24,802 nt of DNA, taken from positions 1 through 24,802 of the forward strand of contig DIRK01000016.1 of NCBI GenBank assembly GCA_002427535.1, written 5' to 3'. This document shows, in pieces, positions 1 through 7,399 of the stretch. Made by a program: the position numbers and the translations under genes. The first letter of the stretch is position 1. Each line of letters begins with the position of its first letter. This stretch comes from Mageeibacillus sp. UBA5438. Its GTDB lineage: Bacteria > Bacillota > Clostridia > Saccharofermentanales > DTU023. The notes beneath the pieces are model-generated. The model was not told the DNA's origin, ran no database searches, and saw nothing but the letters and a program-made list of their open reading frames with translations.

Positions 1-485
1 CTCGCAATTATTCCGGCCAAAAAGGCTTTTAATCCATCCAAGGGAAGGAACATTAAAACACCCGAACCAAGGTATTTCAAAATGGAACTCGTATCGCCCA
101 AATACAGCCTCAAGATTAGCACCATATAAATAAAGCCCATTAGGTAGAACACTAGGGAAGAAACAATAAGGTCAAGACTCTGACGCTTCCAAGACATCCC
201 ATGTTTTTGGGACAGATAAGAAAGAAGCGTTGCGGCCGGAATAAAGCCAATGACAAAACCAAATGAAGGAGAAAGAAGCACCGCCGCACCGCCCAACATC
301 CACTTCAAAACAAGGTGGAGACTCATGGCGAAAAAAGCCTCTTGCGGTAAAAGCAACAGACCGGTCGCCAACACAAAAAACGTCTGCAAAGTAAAGGGAA
401 CAGGTCCCAACGGAATCCTTATATAGCCCCCCAGCAACGTCAAAACGGCGAAAAGTGCCGCGTGCGTCATCGTCCGGGGACTCAT
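1..485 (-). CDS. bioY: BioY biotin transporter S component (3' end outside window)
   Basis: Substrate-binding membrane subunit of an ECF-type biotin importer. The reading frame opens with ATG at 485 and stays open for 161 codons to the window edge, so roughly the last 25 residues of a typical BioY are missing. Family hallmarks visible in my translation are GGYIRIPLGPVPFTLQTF near residues 18-35, a GFVIGFIPAA segment in the middle, and LPLDGLKAFLAGI at the visible end; several hydrophobic helices separate them. Its start codon lies one base after the birA stop (487-489), so the two are surely co-transcribed and probably translationally coupled. The context says its job is biotin supply, fitting the biotin-dependent decarboxylase further right. 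Whether ECF energising subunits (EcfA/EcfT) follow cannot be seen. Confidence 0.93.
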   Translation of the reverse strand, partial: MSPRTMTHAALFAVLTLLGGYIRIPLGPVPFTLQTFFVLATGLLLLPQEAFFAMSLHLVLKWMLGGAAVLLSPSFGFVIGFIPAATLLSYLSQKHGMSWKRQSLDLIVSSLVFYLMGFIYMVLILRLYLGDTSSILKYLGSGVLMFLPLDGLKAFLAGIIA

Positions 486-486
486 C

Positions 487-1443
487 CTAAAACCCTACCA
501 CCCTAACTTCACCGGAAGACAAATGAATCAATTCATCGCCTTCACGGTAGATAAGCGCACCCTCATCGGAAATATCGATGGGGACAATCGTCTCTCCGGA
601 ATCCAGCATCACGGGGCGCCCCAAAAGAAACGAGCGCGCCCGGTACTCCTCCATGTAGGAGCGGTCCGAAAAGAAATCGAGAAGCGCCCCTATTTCGTTC
701 ACAATATTGCCCGTAAGAAGATTGCGGTCAAAACTGGCTTCGCAGTTTGAAACAGCCCCCGCGATCGACGCAATCGCTTCGGGATAGCCTTCTTTAGGCG
801 CTTTAAGGTTAATCCCGATGCCGATCACCACCGCACTCACCGCGCCCGTCTCAAGATCACTTGTGGCTTCGGTCAAAATGCCGCATATTTTTTTATTTTC
901 TAAAAAAAGATCGTTCACCCACTTAATTTTCACATCGACATCGAACATCCTTTGAAGCACCCGACTCACCGCCACCGCGGTGAGGGTCGTCACACTCGTA
1001 GGCGACAATTCATACACCCAGGGAATACCCAGTGAAAAATAAAGTCCCGCACCCTCCGGCGAATAAAACACACGTCCCCTTCTCCCCCGCCCCGCCGTTT
1101 GGTGGTTGGCCGCCACCAGGAAACGATGCTTTGAATCTGAAACACGCTCCTTTGTGAGCGTATTTGTGGAACTCAGTTCATCGTACACCTCAACTAACAA
1201 ACCCTTCCATTGATCACTGAGATGGCTCTCAATCCCCGGTACCGAAAGCTTTTCGCTTTCTCGCATGAGCCTATAACCCTGATTCCTAATACCTTCAATA
1301 TCAAAGCCCTCCTCACGAAGGGCCACAACCGCCTTCCACACCGCGTTGCGACTGACCGACAGCTCATCGGATAAAAAGGCGCCTGAAACAGGCTCATTTT
1401 TTCCCCTTAAAAACTTTAAGACAGATGTGCTCGTTCTTTTCAT
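487..1443 (-). CDS. birA: Biotin-protein ligase with N-terminal HTH (BirA, class II)
   Basis: Activates biotin to biotinyl-AMP and attaches it to the target lysine of biotin carrier proteins; the N-terminal winged helix also makes it a probable biotin-sensing repressor. Residues 1-60 form the HTH domain (SRNAVWK at 31-37). The catalytic domain shows the biotin/ATP loop GRGRRGR (118-124) and KWVNDL (174-179), followed by a short C-terminal SH3-like domain, 318 aa in all. I chose the ATG at 1443 because family members start with a sequence like MKRTSTSVLKFL; an ATG at 1500 would add 19 unusual residues but cannot be excluded, since the ribosome-binding site at 1443 is weak. It is followed directly by bioY. 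The obvious local substrate is the biotin carrier at 5081-5458. Confidence 0.95.
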   Translation of the reverse strand: MKRTSTSVLKFLRGKNEPVSGAFLSDELSVSRNAVWKAVVALREEGFDIEGIRNQGYRLMRESEKLSVPGIESHLSDQWKGLLVEVYDELSSTNTLTKERVSDSKHRFLVAANHQTAGRGRRGRVFYSPEGAGLYFSLGIPWVYELSPTSVTTLTAVAVSRVLQRMFDVDVKIKWVNDLFLENKKICGILTEATSDLETGAVSAVVIGIGINLKAPKEGYPEAIASIAGAVSNCEASFDRNLLTGNIVNEIGALLDFFSDRSYMEEYRARSFLLGRPVMLDSGETIVPIDISDEGALIYREGDELIHLSSGEVRVVGF

Positions 1444-1498
1444 GATCCCAGTCAACCACATATATTTACGGGTGACAATCTCAGTTATCTTACCGATC

Positions 1499-1514
1499 AT
1501 AACAAATAGGTTAT
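1499..1514. promoter_or_regulatory. Inverted repeat, candidate LysR operator (site 1)
   Basis: A perfect ATAAC-N6-GTTAT inverted repeat, extendable to CATAAC-N6-GTTATG (1498-1515). It lies between birA and the divergent lysR gene, centred about 28 bases upstream of the predicted lysR start of transcription, and an extra GTTAT half-site follows at 1521-1525, 11 bases on. The same 5+6+5 architecture recurs at 9169-9184 upstream of the decarboxylase operon. The sequence match is seen directly; binding by the adjacent LysR protein is inference. Confidence 0.55.
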
Positions 1515-1522
1515 GGATGGGT

Positions 1523-1528
1523 TATAAT
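1523..1528 (+). promoter_or_regulatory. -10 element of the lysR promoter
   Basis: A perfect TATAAT hexamer 32 bases upstream of the preferred lysR start codon. No good -35 hexamer is found 16-18 bases upstream; instead the inverted repeat 1499-1514 occupies that zone, as expected for an autoregulated LysR-type promoter. The ATG at 1527 overlaps this hexamer, which argues against it being the real start codon. Confidence 0.5.
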
Positions 1529-1559
1529 GACAAAAGAACGAAGAAAGAAGGCTTCTGCC

Positions 1560-2444
1560 ATGACCTTCAACCAACTCAACATCTTCTGCCATGTCGTTGA
1601 ATACGAGAGCGTGACCCGCGCAAGCGCGAAACTGAATATTCCTCAGCCCGCCGCGACACGCGCCATCCGAGCCTTAGAAAAAGAATTCGGACTGCCCCTC
1701 TTTGAGCGCTCAGGCACAGGTATCGTCACGAATGACAACGGCAAGGCCTTTTATACTTACGCAAAGCAAATCCTCGATCTTGTCGCCAAACTCAACCTGA
1801 CCATGGAAAAGGAAAAAAAGAAGCAGGACACGACGATCTCCATCGTCGTGGAAGCCGCCTCCCATCTTTTTCCGCAAATCTTCACAGCCTTTAATGAACA
1901 GTATCCCGACGCGATGTTTCGCGCGCTCCACCAAGACGCGCCCACCAACCTTGAAGGAAACGACTACCCCTTGAGGCTCTACTCCTCACGGGAAAAAGAA
2001 GAAGCTGTAAATGTCACGATGCTCGCCGAGGAGGAAATCAAGCTCGCTGTCCCCCGAGACGGTCCCTTTGGGAACAGAGAAAGTGTCCGGCTTTATGAAG
2101 TCCGAAACATGGGCTTTGTGAGCCTATTTAAAACAAGAGGGCTACGGCAGATCACGGACCACTACTGCCAACTTGCGGGATTTGAACCCCGCGTCATCTT
2201 TGAAACCGACAACACCACCACCCTGACGCGCTACGTGCACTCAGGACACGGCATTGCCTTTATTCCGGCACTCACCTGGCCCAAGGACGAACAGGACGAA
2301 CACGTCCACCTTCTAAGCGTCACAGAGCCCCTTTGCCGGCGCTACATCAACTTGAGCGTCACCCATAAAGAGAACCTCAGCCGTTATGAGGTTCTCTTCG
2401 TGCGCTTTTTAGTCGGATATTTTAAAAACTTAACAGAACTTTAA
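1560..2444 (+). CDS. LysR-family transcriptional regulator
   Basis: DNA-binding regulator of 294 aa from the ATG at 1560. Residues 1-60 carry the LysR winged HTH (the RASAKLNIPQPAATRAIRALE segment is typical), followed by a linker helix and a periplasmic-binding-protein-like effector domain. A longer frame from 1527 exists, but that ATG sits inside a TATAAT hexamer, while 1560 is preceded by AAGAAGG at suitable distance and matches where family members begin. The gene converges on the amidase that ends the decarboxylase operon; the two stop codons share the bases TTAA (2441-2444). Its position next to that operon and the repeated operator-like sequences at 1499 and 9169 make it the likely regulator; LysR regulators (MdcR) control malonate decarboxylase genes in other bacteria. 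The effector is unknown. Confidence 0.93.
   Translation: MTFNQLNIFCHVVEYESVTRASAKLNIPQPAATRAIRALEKEFGLPLFERSGTGIVTNDNGKAFYTYAKQILDLVAKLNLTMEKEKKKQDTTISIVVEAASHLFPQIFTAFNEQYPDAMFRALHQDAPTNLEGNDYPLRLYSSREKEEAVNVTMLAEEEIKLAVPRDGPFGNRESVRLYEVRNMGFVSLFKTRGLRQITDHYCQLAGFEPRVIFETDNTTTLTRYVHSGHGIAFIPALTWPKDEQDEHVHLLSVTEPLCRRYINLSVTHKENLSRYEVLFVRFLVGYFKNLTEL
2368..2398. terminator. Strong hairpin inside the lysR coding region, possible terminator
   Basis: A perfect 12-bp stem (2368-2379 with 2387-2398, 7-base loop) within the last codons of lysR. It starts 43 bases beyond the amidase stop on the minus strand, where the RNA stem would end in UCUUU. On plus it is followed after about 10 bases by CTTTTT (2405-2410). 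No other terminator lies between the converging genes, so this one may serve either or both transcripts. The stem is seen directly; its terminator role is inference, because the U tract is poor in both directions. Confidence 0.45.
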
Positions 2445-3886
2445 ATCTCTGGGGGTTTCCTCACACAGGACGCCTGCTCAAAACCGTAGGCGATTTCAAG
2501 CAGTGTTGGCTCACTAAAGGGCCGCCCGATAATCTCAAGCCCCACCGGAACACCCACCGGCGCGTTTTTGTCTTCGACAAAGCCCGCCGGCACCGCGATA
2601 GACGGGAAACCCGTCGCCGAACAGAGCACACCGTTTCTTTGCTTTTGTGAATCACCGATCTTGCACACAAGCTGCTGCTGGTGCGGATAGATAATCGCGT
2701 CCAGCTGATGGTCCGCCATGATCTGCATAATATGGGTCTTCATCGCCTCCTGGCGAAGGCGCTTCTCATTGTAGTGAGCGGTGCCCACGTCAAGTGACAT
2801 CGCCGTCATCAGGTTGTCCTTGATCCCCGGGTGGAACTTGCCTGAGGCGACCACTTCCTCCACGGAGTGCACGGGGGCGTCAGGAGGCAGTTTTTCAAGA
2901 TAACCATCCAAATGAGTCCTAAAGTCGTCTAAATGGACACTCACTTCCCGGATCATCCAGTCCGAATCAATCGGGTCATCAATGGGAATAAGCGTTGCGC
3001 CGCCCGCTTCAAACACACGCTTAGCATCCTCCATGACCCGGTTGACCGATTCATTGACCCTTTCTTTACCAAAAAAGCTTGAAAGTACACCAATCCGCTT
3101 ACCCTGCATACCGTCTTTTTTAAGTGAGGGCAGGTAACTATCAGGCACACGATTCACGGACCAGGCCGTCTCATCGTCTTCGCGGTCGTAGCCTTGGATG
3201 ACATCAAGGGTCCTCGCACAGTCCTCCACCGTACGGCAGATCGGACCCGCCGTATCCTGCGTCAGACTGTAGGGCACCACCCCGCCCCGGCTCACCAAAC
3301 CGATTGTAGGGCGTATCCCCGCAAGCGAACAGGCCGAAGCCGGACTGCGGATTGAATTAATCGTATCCGTGCCGATCCCAATAACGCCGATATTCGCGGC
3401 AATGGCCGCGCCCGTGCCGCCGGACGAACCGCCCGGTGTGCGGGTCAAATCATAGGGGTTCACGCTCTGCCCCCGCATGGAGCTAATCGTCTCACCCCAG
3501 ATAGCAAATTCGTGAAGGTTGGCCTTCGCAAGAATAATGGCCCCCGCGTCACGAAGTTTTTTCGCAAGGAAAGCATCCTTTTCCGGGACATAGCCCTCAA
3601 GGGATTTCGAACCTGCTGTCGTCTGCATGTCCTTTGTATCGACATTGTCCTTTAAAATGACCGGAATGCCATGGAGGGGACCTATAAAAGCCCCTTTTTC
3701 CTCAAGATACTGATCAAGCTTCTCGGCCTCTTCCAGGGCCTTCGGATTCACCAGGATGACGGAATGCAATATGTCATCTAAACGTTCAATCCTGTCCAAA
3801 TAAAAGGCCACTAAATCTTTTGCCGCGAAGCTCCCTTTTTGCATCGCCTCGTGCGCCGAGGAGACTGTCATTTCTATAAAATTCAT
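2441..3886 (-). CDS. Amidase-signature family hydrolase
   Basis: Cytoplasmic amide hydrolase of 481 aa using a Ser-cisSer-Lys triad. Visible elements are the catalytic lysine at about residue 79 (VILKDN), PGGSSGG (151-157) with the cis-serine at about 155, and the nucleophile at about 178 in GTDTINSIRSPAS. The usual GGS before the nucleophile is replaced by INS, a variant seen in a distinct amidase subgroup; this may shape the pocket. Start: ATG at 3886 with GAAAGGTG upstream; the GTG at 3895 is too close to that Shine-Dalgarno. It is the last gene of the decarboxylase operon, 21 bases after the pump gene. Other amidases of this fold release malonate (malonamidase E2 on malonamate), so an amide or ureido derivative of malonate is an attractive substrate, but this rests on context alone. 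It lacks features tying it to GatA (no gatB/gatC nearby). Confidence 0.9.
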   Translation of the reverse strand: MNFIEMTVSSAHEAMQKGSFAAKDLVAFYLDRIERLDDILHSVILVNPKALEEAEKLDQYLEEKGAFIGPLHGIPVILKDNVDTKDMQTTAGSKSLEGYVPEKDAFLAKKLRDAGAIILAKANLHEFAIWGETISSMRGQSVNPYDLTRTPGGSSGGTGAAIAANIGVIGIGTDTINSIRSPASACSLAGIRPTIGLVSRGGVVPYSLTQDTAGPICRTVEDCARTLDVIQGYDREDDETAWSVNRVPDSYLPSLKKDGMQGKRIGVLSSFFGKERVNESVNRVMEDAKRVFEAGGATLIPIDDPIDSDWMIREVSVHLDDFRTHLDGYLEKLPPDAPVHSVEEVVASGKFHPGIKDNLMTAMSLDVGTAHYNEKRLRQEAMKTHIMQIMADHQLDAIIYPHQQQLVCKIGDSQKQRNGVLCSATGFPSIAVPAGFVEDKNAPVGVPVGLEIIGRPFSEPTLLEIAYGFEQASCVRKPPEI

Positions 3887-3907
3887 CGTGCTCACCTTTC
3901 TCTCACT

Positions 3908-5071
3908 TTAGCTGAAGAAACTCAGCAACAGACCCGCCGCCACCGCTGAACCGATCACGCCCGCAACGTTCGGGCCCATCGCGTGCATCAACAGGAAGTT
4001 CGAGGGGTTGTATTTCTGGCCTTCTTTTTGGACAACGCGTGCGGCCATAGGAACGGCAGAAACGCCGGCCGCGCCGATCAGGGGATTCACCTTGCCCTTC
4101 GTAATGACATACATCAGCTTGCCTAAGAGGACACCTCCCGCTGTGCCAAAGGAGAAGGCCGCAAGGCCTAAGCCGACGATCATGAGGGTGCTGGGCGTGA
4201 GGAAGGATTCCGCGGACGCCGTCGCTCCCACCGTCAGCCCCAAGAGTATCGAGACGATGTACATGAGCGAGTTTTGAATGGCGTTCACTAACAGTGGGAC
4301 GCGCTCCGATTCTTTTAGAAGATTCCCGAGCATCAGCATGCCGATTAGAGCGGCGGCCGATGGCAGTAAAAGTACCGTAAACAAAGTCACCACGATGGGG
4401 AACAAGACCTTTTCTTTTTGGCTCACCTCACGCAGTTGCTCCATCTTGACCTCACGCTCTTTTTGGGTCGTTAAGGCCTTCATGATGGGCGGCTGTATGA
4501 TCGGGACAAGTGCCATATAAGAGTAGGCCGCAATGGCAATCGGTCCTAACAATTCGGGCGCAAGCCGGCTTGTTAGGAAGAGCGCGGTCGGGCCGTCAGC
4601 GCCGCCGACAATCCCGATGGACGCCGCCTGCTGAGGCGTGAATTTTAAGGCCATCGCGCCTAGGAAGGTCGCAAAGATTCCCAACTGCGCCGCGGCTCCG
4701 AGCAGTAAACTCTTCGGGTTCGCGATCAGGGGACCAAAGTCAGTTCCGGCCCCGATGCAAAGGAAAATAAGGGGCGGGTAAATACCCAATGAGGTTCCCT
4801 GGTAAAGGTAATACAAAAGACCGCCCGGCTGATTGCCCAAAGGGCCGTCCATGAGACCTGATAAGGGTAGGTTGGCCAACAGCATCCCAAAGGCGATCGG
4901 GATTAATAGATAAGGTTCATAGCCCTTTTTCACCGCCAGGTAGATGAATACGCAGGCAAGAACGATCATGATCAGCTTGCCCGGGAGCATCAGGCCGAAA
5001 AGCGGTGTGTCAAATCGAAAGAGTTCAACAACCCCTGAACTTTTCAAAAAATCAATGAGAATGTTCAGCAT
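3908..5071 (-). CDS. mmdB: Sodium-pumping decarboxylase, membrane beta subunit (OadB/MmdB/MadB family)
   Basis: Integral membrane subunit that decarboxylates carboxybiotin and exports Na+ across the cytoplasmic membrane, consuming a proton. It is 387 aa with about ten hydrophobic segments. Family hallmarks are GAGTDFGPL (107-115), GGADGPTALF (156-165) whose Asp159 corresponds to the essential Asp203 of Klebsiella OadB, PIIQPPI, and the C-terminal NFLLMHAMGPNVAGVIGSAVAAG-like region, which I describe only in part. ATG at 5071 follows a TAGGAG site. It lies 9 bases after the biotin-carrier gene. OadB, MmdB, GcdB and MadB are hard to tell apart by sequence, so the substrate must be read from the partner carboxyltransferase and the MadA-like gene. 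Confidence 0.95.
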   Translation of the reverse strand: MLNILIDFLKSSGVVELFRFDTPLFGLMLPGKLIMIVLACVFIYLAVKKGYEPYLLIPIAFGMLLANLPLSGLMDGPLGNQPGGLLYYLYQGTSLGIYPPLIFLCIGAGTDFGPLIANPKSLLLGAAAQLGIFATFLGAMALKFTPQQAASIGIVGGADGPTALFLTSRLAPELLGPIAIAAYSYMALVPIIQPPIMKALTTQKEREVKMEQLREVSQKEKVLFPIVVTLFTVLLLPSAAALIGMLMLGNLLKESERVPLLVNAIQNSLMYIVSILLGLTVGATASAESFLTPSTLMIVGLGLAAFSFGTAGGVLLGKLMYVITKGKVNPLIGAAGVSAVPMAARVVQKEGQKYNPSNFLLMHAMGPNVAGVIGSAVAAGLLLSFFS

Positions 5072-5080
5072 GGTGTACTC

Positions 5081-5458
5081 CTAGCGGAACGAAATGAGCG
5101 GGTCTCCCGCTCGGACGTTGTCCCCTTTATTGACATGAACGGCATCGATCACGCCGTCACCGGGCGCCACGATTTCGTTTTCCATCTTCATGGCCTCAAT
5201 AATGACGAGGATATCCCCGGCCTTCACCGCGTCCCCCGCTTTCACAGGCACGTCGAGCACGTTGCCCTGCAAGGGGGCGCTGATGCTGTTTCCCGATGCT
5301 TTGGGCGCCGCGGGCTTAGGTGCAGCGGATACCACGGGGGCTGCCGCCACAGGTCTGGCCACAGGGGCTGCCGGCACGGGGTTGTTGCCGGAGACTTCTT
5401 CCACTTCGACGAAATACTCTACGCCGTCGATGACGATACGAAAATTCTTTTTCTGCAT
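5081..5458 (-). CDS. mmdC: Biotin carrier protein of the decarboxylase complex (gamma subunit)
   Basis: Carries the carboxyl group as carboxybiotin from the carboxyltransferase to the membrane pump. It is 125 aa: a short N-terminal beta segment (1-25), an Ala/Pro-rich flexible linker (about 27-55) typical of biotin carriers, and a biotinyl domain with EAMKM, the biotinylated lysine being residue 91. The start ATG at 5458 has AGGAGG about 10 bases upstream. The gene sits between the membrane anchor (5479-5808) and the pump, the usual order in methylmalonyl-CoA decarboxylase operons. No acyl-carrier-protein-like serine motif is present, so it is not a MadE/MdcC-type ACP. The local BirA is its expected ligase. 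Confidence 0.95.
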   Translation of the reverse strand: MQKKNFRIVIDGVEYFVEVEEVSGNNPVPAAPVARPVAAAPVVSAAPKPAAPKASGNSISAPLQGNVLDVPVKAGDAVKAGDILVIIEAMKMENEIVAPGDGVIDAVHVNKGDNVRAGDPLISFR

Positions 5459-5478
5459 GGTACGCGATCCTCCTACGG

Positions 5479-5808
5479 TTAACGCCTCTTTGAATTTCTA
5501 AGTGATTCAGCTTCCCAGCCGGAAAGCGTTGCTTTTTTCTTCTCTACTTTGCGCACGACAAAACCCGATCGCTCACCGCCCATGGAGGCAATCGCCGCCG
5601 CGATGATCGCAAGGGTCCTTGTGTCATCCACTTCTTCGAACGTTTCTTCCATAAGCACCGGTTCCGTGACGCTTTTTTTCTTCATGCGGGTAAAAAAGGC
5701 CGTGATGTCCACCAGGTATGAAATACAGACAAGCACCACAAAGACAATCAGCATACAAAAAGCCGATATGAGCAGGCCTTCAGGAAATGACATATTGTGA
5801 AAATCCAT
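5479..5808 (-). CDS. mmdD: Small membrane anchor subunit (OadG/MmdD family)
   Basis: A 109-aa single-span membrane protein that in this enzyme class holds the carboxyltransferase and biotin carrier on the membrane pump. One hydrophobic helix covers about residues 9-31. A charged middle part and a C-terminal part with RTLAIIAAAIASMGG follow, the latter resembling the conserved AAIAAA segment of OadG/MmdD proteins. The C terminus is basic (SLRNSKRR). ATG at 5808 has GGGGAGG at good distance; the gene begins 12 bases after the carboxyltransferase stop. The call is supported as much by its position between mmdA-like and biotin-carrier genes as by sequence, because these subunits are poorly conserved. 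Confidence 0.85.
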   Translation of the reverse strand: MDFHNMSFPEGLLISAFCMLIVFVVLVCISYLVDITAFFTRMKKKSVTEPVLMEETFEEVDDTRTLAIIAAAIASMGGERSGFVVRKVEKKKATLSGWEAESLRNSKRR

Positions 5809-5820
5809 GGACTGCCTCCC

Positions 5821-7386
5821 CTACAGCGGAATGTTGCCGTGTTTTTTGGAAACACTTTCCACCCGTTTACCGCGCAATGTGTCAAATGATGAGATCAGCC
5901 TTTGACGCGTTTCTTCGGGCAGGATGACATCGTCCAGATAACCTCTTGCCGCTGCGACATAGGGGTTCATCATGCTGTCTTGGTATTCTGCGATTTTTTC
6001 CGCGCGTTTTTCATCCGGCTTGTCCGCCGCTTTTATTTCGCGCGAGAAAATGATATTGGCCGCGCCCTCCGCGCCCATGACTGCGATTTCCGCGTCGGGC
6101 CAGGCCAGGACAATATCGCCTCCCAAATGTTTTGAGCACATGCCGATGTAAGCACCGCCGTAGGCCTTGCGTGTAATCAGGGTCACCTTCGGCACGGTAG
6201 CCTCACTGTAAGCAAAGAGCATTTTCGCGCCGTGGCGGATGATGCCGCCGTACTCCTGATCGGTACCCGGCAAGAACCCCGGCACGTCGACCAATGTCAA
6301 TAGCGGGATATTAAAGGCGTCACAGGTGCGAATAAAACGCGAAGCCTTATCCGAAGCATTGATATCAAGCACGCCCGCCATGACACGCGGCTGGTTCGCG
6401 ATGACGCCGATGCTTTCGCCGTTCAAACGCATGAAGCCTGTAATGATGTTTTGCGCGTAAAGTGCCTGTACCTCAAAAAATGTACCGCCGTCCGCAAGAT
6501 TCATGATGAGATCCTTCATGTCATAGGGGGTTCTCGGGTCTTGGGGGATGAGCGCGTTCAGCTGTTCCTGAAGGGTGTTCGGATCTTCAAAAGCTTCTTC
6601 AATTTCGACTTTCTCCGCGTTATTTTGCGGCAGGTAACTTAAAAGCGTCTTGATCTGCAGGAGGCATTCGGCCTCATCGGCCGCCCTAAAATGGGCCACA
6701 CCGCTTGTCGCGTTGTGCGTCATTGCGCCGCCGAGCGCCTGAGAGGACACCTCTTCACCCGTCACGGCTTTAATGACCTGGGGCCCCGTGATGAACATCT
6801 CACTTGTGTGATCCACCATGAAAACGAAGTCCGTCAAAGCGGGTGAGTAGACCGCGCCTCCCGCGCAGGGTCCCATGATGACGGAGATCTGCGGGATCAC
6901 GCCTGAGGCCTTCGTATTGTTATAGAAGATGCGCCCGTAGCCTGCCAATGAGTCCACGCCTTCCTGGATGCGCGCGCCGCCTGAATCGTTGATCGCGATC
7001 ATGGGGCACCCGATCTTCATCGCGAGTTCCTGTGCCGCGACAATCTTGTCCGCGTGCATCTCACCTAAGGAACCCCCGATGACCGTGAAGTCCTGCGCGG
7101 CCACACAGACCAACCGGCCGTCAATCGTCCCGTAGCCTGTGACGACTCCGTCCCCGGCGGCCTCTTTGGTATCCATCCCAAAATCAATCGAGCGGTGTTT
7201 CACAAAGAGTCCTGTCTCCACGAAGCTCTTGTCGTCCAAAAGCTGTGTCACGCGTTCTCGCGCGGTCATTTTGCCGCGTTCATGCTGACGTTCGATGGCT
7301 TTTTCGCCTCCGCCTTTTCGCAAATCCTCTTTTAGACGGAGCAGTTTATCCTGTTTTTCGCTCAGCAACTGCCTGCCCTCCTTCAT
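5821..7386 (-). CDS. mmdA: Acyl-CoA carboxyltransferase, decarboxylase alpha subunit (MmdA family)
   Basis: Transfers the carboxyl group from an acyl-CoA (methylmalonyl-CoA in the named family, here more likely malonyl-CoA) to the biotin of the carrier protein. It is 521 aa with two crotonase-like halves. The N half shows GGSLGEMHADK, GGARIQEGVDSL and MGPCAGGAVYSPAL; the C half shows VDVPGFLPGTDQEYGGI and AYGGAYIGMCSK followed by LAWP and AVMGAEGAANI. The residue after GGAY is Ile, at the place where the propionyl-CoA carboxylase PccB has Asp422 and the acetyl-CoA-accepting AccB has Ile; this is compatible with an acetyl/malonyl substrate but not diagnostic. The start is uncertain: ATG at 7386 (GAAGG upstream) or TTG at 7368, which has AAGGAGG 8 bases upstream. 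It is a single chain, unlike the split MadC/MadD of Malonomonas. Confidence 0.93.
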   Translation of the reverse strand: MKEGRQLLSEKQDKLLRLKEDLRKGGGEKAIERQHERGKMTARERVTQLLDDKSFVETGLFVKHRSIDFGMDTKEAAGDGVVTGYGTIDGRLVCVAAQDFTVIGGSLGEMHADKIVAAQELAMKIGCPMIAINDSGGARIQEGVDSLAGYGRIFYNNTKASGVIPQISVIMGPCAGGAVYSPALTDFVFMVDHTSEMFITGPQVIKAVTGEEVSSQALGGAMTHNATSGVAHFRAADEAECLLQIKTLLSYLPQNNAEKVEIEEAFEDPNTLQEQLNALIPQDPRTPYDMKDLIMNLADGGTFFEVQALYAQNIITGFMRLNGESIGVIANQPRVMAGVLDINASDKASRFIRTCDAFNIPLLTLVDVPGFLPGTDQEYGGIIRHGAKMLFAYSEATVPKVTLITRKAYGGAYIGMCSKHLGGDIVLAWPDAEIAVMGAEGAANIIFSREIKAADKPDEKRAEKIAEYQDSMMNPYVAAARGYLDDVILPEETRQRLISSFDTLRGKRVESVSKKHGNIPL

Positions 7387-7399
7387 TTTTAACCTTCAT

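Noticed and set aside
1499..1514. BirA operator instead of LysR operator
   Set aside because: BirA sites have arms like TTGTTAAC separated by about 14-16 bases; here the spacer is 6, and the second copy lies at the decarboxylase promoter. Not fully excluded.
5821..7386. Propionyl- or acetyl-CoA carboxylase (biosynthetic direction)
   Set aside because: No biotin carboxylase gene is present, and the sodium-pump subunits indicate decarboxylation.
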